From NCBI RefSeq assembly GCF_014180715.1, contig NZ_JACEFC010000002.1, positions 1-64,000 on the forward strand: a stretch of DNA of 64,000 bases, in the 5' to 3' direction. Source of the stretch: Nocardioides stalactiti (GTDB lineage Bacteria; Actinomycetota; Actinomycetes; Propionibacteriales; Nocardioidaceae). Made by a program: the position numbers and the translations under genes. Shown here one piece after another: positions 61,766-64,000 of the stretch. Under the pieces are notes generated by a model. It ran no database searches. It saw only the letters and a list, made by a program, of their open reading frames with translations, and had not been told where the DNA came from. Position 1 is the first letter of the stretch; each line of letters begins with the position of its first letter.

Positions 61766-64000
61766 ATGAGCGAGGAACGGGCCAGCGACCGGCCGGTTCC
61801 TGCGCGCGCTCCCGAGGTTCCGGCGGGTGCCAGCGACATCGTCGGGGGCGGTCGGGGCATGCGGGCGCGGCTCGCGCGGATGGGGACCCGGACGCCGACG
61901 TCCAACCCGGTCCTCGAGCCGCTGTTCCGCGCGGTCCGGGCCAACCACCCCAAGGCCGACCTGCCGCTGCTGGAGCGGGCCTACGCCACCGCCGAGCGGC
62001 TCCACGGCACCCAGATGCGCAAGAGCGGCGATCCCTACATCACCCACCCGCTCGCGGTGACGACGATCCTCGCCGGGATCGGCATGACCGAGGCGACCCT
62101 GGTGGCCGCGCTCCTCCACGACACCGTCGAGGACACGCCGTACACGCTCGAGGAGTGTCGTCGCGACTTCGGTGACGAGGTCGCCCGGCTCGTCGACGGG
62201 GTGACCAAGCTCGACAAGGTGGTCTACGGCGACTCGGCACAGGCCGAGACGATCCGCAAGATGATCGTGGCGATGTCGCGCGACATCCGGGTCCTCGTCA
62301 TCAAGCTCGCCGACCGCCTCCACAACATGCGGACCCTGCGCTACGTGCCGCAGAAGAGCCAGGAGCGCACGGCCCGCGAGACCCTCGACATCTACGCGCC
62401 GCTGGCCCACCGGCTCGGCATGAACACGATCAAGTGGGAGCTGGAGGACCTCGCCTTCGCGACCCTGCACCCCAAGATCTACGACGAGATCGTGCGGATG
62501 GTCGCCGAGCGCGCGCCGTCGCGCGACCAGTTCCTCGCCGAGGTGATCACCCAGGTCGAGAAGGACCTGCGCGAGGCCAAGATCAAGGCGACCGTGACCG
62601 GGCGGCCGAAGCACTACTACTCGATCTACCAGAAGATGATCGTCGGCGGCCGCGACTTCTCCGACATCTACGACCTGGTCGGCATCCGGATCCTCGTCGA
62701 GGAGGACCGCGACTGCTACGGCGTCCTCGGCGTGCTGCACTCGCGCTGGAACCCGGTGCTCGGCCGGTTCAAGGACTACGTCGCGATGCCGAAGTTCAAC
62801 ATGTACCAGTCGCTGCACACCTCGGTGATCGGCCCGCAGGGCAAGCCGGTCGAGATGCAGATCCGGACCTTCTCGATGCACCGGCGGGCCGAGTACGGCG
62901 TCGCGGCGCACTGGAAGTACAAGGAGGACGGCCGCACCGGCACTGACACCGACAAGCGTGGCGACATGGACGACATGTCCTGGGTCCGCCAGCTCCTCGA
63001 CTGGCAGAGCGAGGTGGACGACCCGGGGGAGTTCCTGGAGTCGCTGCGCTTCGAGATCAACCAGACCGAGACCTACGTCTTCACGCCGCGTGGCGACGTG
63101 ATCGCGCTGCCGTCGAGCTCGACGCCGGTGGACTTCGCCTACGCCGTCCACACCGAGGTCGGTCACCACACGATCGGTGCCCGGGTCAACGGTCGCCTGG
63201 TCCCGCTGGAGTCGACCCTCGAGAACGGCGACGTGGTCGAGGTCTTCACCTCGAAGTCGCCGACGGCCGCGCCGTCGCGCGACTGGCTGAACTTCGTGCA
63301 GTCGCAGCGGGCCCGCTCCAAGATCAAGCAGTGGTTCACCAAGGAGCGGCGCGAGGAGGCGATCGACCACGGCAAGGACGAGATCGCCAAGCTCATGCGC
63401 AAGGAGGGCCTGCCCCTCAAGCGGCTGCTCACCCATGACTCGCTCAACCTGGTGGCGGAGCACTTCCGACTGGCCGACGTCTCCGCTCTGTACGCCGCCG
63501 TCGGCGAGGGCAACCTCGGGGCCCAGGCGGTCGTCCGCCGCGTCATCGAGATGCACGGCGGCGACGAGGGGGCCCAGGAGGACCTGGCCGAGGCGGTCAC
63601 CATCACCGGGCGGCGCGGTCGCCCGCGCCGGCTCGCGCCGGGCACCGACGCAGGCGTCGTGGTCAAGGGTGCGCCCGACGTGTGGGTCAAGCTGGCCAAG
63701 TGCTGCACCCCGGTGCCTCCGGACCCGATCCTCGGCTTCGTCACGAAGGGCGGGGGCGTCTCGGTCCACCGGCGCGACTGCACCAACGCCGAGAACCTGA
63801 TGGGGCAGCCGGAGAAGGTGCTCGAGGTCGAGTGGGCGCCGACGGGTCAGACGACGTTCCTGGTCAACATCCAGGTCGAGGCGCTCGACCGCTCACGTCT
63901 GCTGTCGGACATCACGATGGTGCTCTCCGACGCCCACGTGAACATCCTGTCGGCCAACCTGACCACCACCCGCGACCGGGTCGCCAAGACCCGGTTCACC
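61766..64000 (+). CDS. relA: bifunctional (p)ppGpp synthetase/hydrolase, truncated by window edge
   Basis: First 745 codons; the end lies beyond the window. The HD hydrolase site is intact (H94 in [11 protein letters not shown]118-D119 in [13 protein letters not shown]), so it can degrade (p)ppGpp. The synthetase has [32 protein letters not shown] and [24 protein letters not shown] domain ([20 protein letters not shown]), a zinc-finger/CC segment ([20 protein letters not shown]) and the beginning of an ACT domain follow. It mediates the stringent response at ribosomes. The start ATG ([10 protein letters not shown]) is 30 bp after apt. Confidence 0.97.
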   Translation, partial: MSEERASDRPVPARAPEVPAGASDIVGGGRGMRARLARMGTRTPTSNPVLEPLFRAVRANHPKADLPLLERAYATAERLHGTQMRKSGDPYITHPLAVTTILAGIGMTEATLVAALLHDTVEDTPYTLEECRRDFGDEVARLVDGVTKLDKVVYGDSAQAETIRKMIVAMSRDIRVLVIKLADRLHNMRTLRYVPQKSQERTARETLDIYAPLAHRLGMNTIKWELEDLAFATLHPKIYDEIVRMVAERAPSRDQFLAEVITQVEKDLREAKIKATVTGRPKHYYSIYQKMIVGGRDFSDIYDLVGIRILVEEDRDCYGVLGVLHSRWNPVLGRFKDYVAMPKFNMYQSLHTSVIGPQGKPVEMQIRTFSMHRRAEYGVAAHWKYKEDGRTGTDTDKRGDMDDMSWVRQLLDWQSEVDDPGEFLESLRFEINQTETYVFTPRGDVIALPSSSTPVDFAYAVHTEVGHHTIGARVNGRLVPLESTLENGDVVEVFTSKSPTAAPSRDWLNFVQSQRARSKIKQWFTKERREEAIDHGKDEIAKLMRKEGLPLKRLLTHDSLNLVAEHFRLADVSALYAAVGEGNLGAQAVVRRVIEMHGGDEGAQEDLAEAVTITGRRGRPRRLAPGTDAGVVVKGAPDVWVKLAKCCTPVPPDPILGFVTKGGGVSVHRRDCTNAENLMGQPEKVLEVEWAPTGQTTFLVNIQVEALDRSRLLSDITMVLSDAHVNILSANLTTTRDRVAKTRFT

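Noticed and set aside
59819-63769. A 1316-codon open frame on the minus strand
   Set aside because: It is antisense to secF, apt and relA, which have clear homology. Its translation is Arg/Asp/Val-rich and low in complexity, as expected of a shadow frame in high-GC DNA.

Overview
The window is high-GC chromosomal DNA of an actinobacterium, most likely a member of the Nocardioidaceae (Nocardioides-like). This rests on the strong GC bias, the very frequent GTG starts that overlap the previous stop as GTGA or ATGA, the CGAAC-N4-GTTCG type of SOS box, the Streptomyces-like hut operon, and a block whose order (thrS, HIT gene, pgsA, pdxS, pdxT, yebC, ruvCAB, yajC-secD-secF, apt, relA) is shared with mycobacteria and streptomycetes. 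The assignment is an inference from gene content; no rRNA lies in the window.

Layout. 1-7107: the tail of a leftward VOC protein, then the histidine-degradation operon hutH-hutU-M20 amidohydrolase-hutF-hutI. 7100-15073: acetyltransferases, a DUF2252 protein, a phospholipase D-like protein, a PolA-like 5'-3' exonuclease, a nitrilase, a DinB-like protein, DUF3046 and an MFS transporter. 15081-19697: SOS-box-controlled recA and recX, then a GNAT, PPK2, HipA-like kinase and DUF3037. 19717-23302: the leftward sulfite reductase, small Cys-rich protein, APS reductase and sirohydrochlorin chelatase operon, preceded by a probable cysteine-sensing leader peptide; glyA is divergent. 24978-29951: a phosphotransferase and a CitA/CitB-type two-component system divergent from a dicarboxylate symporter. 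30047-42280: YihY, a K+ channel, a TetR with a divergent flavin amine oxidase and beta-propeller pair, an array of 22-nt hairpin repeats, a small protein with an SOS-like box, an FKBP lipoprotein, four tRNAs (Val-GAC, Cys, Gly on minus; Val-CAC on plus), a class IV aminotransferase, a secreted protein and two glycosyltransferase genes. 42345-64000: the conserved thrS-to-relA block, with relA running off the right edge.

The most unusual part is 49666-53898, where a cassette sits between pdxS and pdxT, genes that are normally neighbours. It encodes two exported proteins with SipW-type signal segments, two Ser/His (archaeal/ER-type) signal peptidases and a membrane-anchored secreted protein. Its last gene appears to be an in-frame fusion of a SipW-like peptidase with a SipW-type substrate, joined by a linker built from a 12-nt repeat. 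The second strong observation is a 19-codon reading frame upstream of the sulfite reductase whose RRHVDLGR core and C-terminal Cys match actinobacterial sulfur-gene leader peptides, and which may be leaderless.

Several groups probably act as units: hutHU-M20-hutF-hutI takes histidine to glutamate; SirA, CysH and the chelatase take activated sulfate to sulfide and supply the siroheme; RecA, RecX and RuvCAB form an SOS and recombination set; PdxS and PdxT make pyridoxal phosphate; YajC, SecD and SecF assist protein export.
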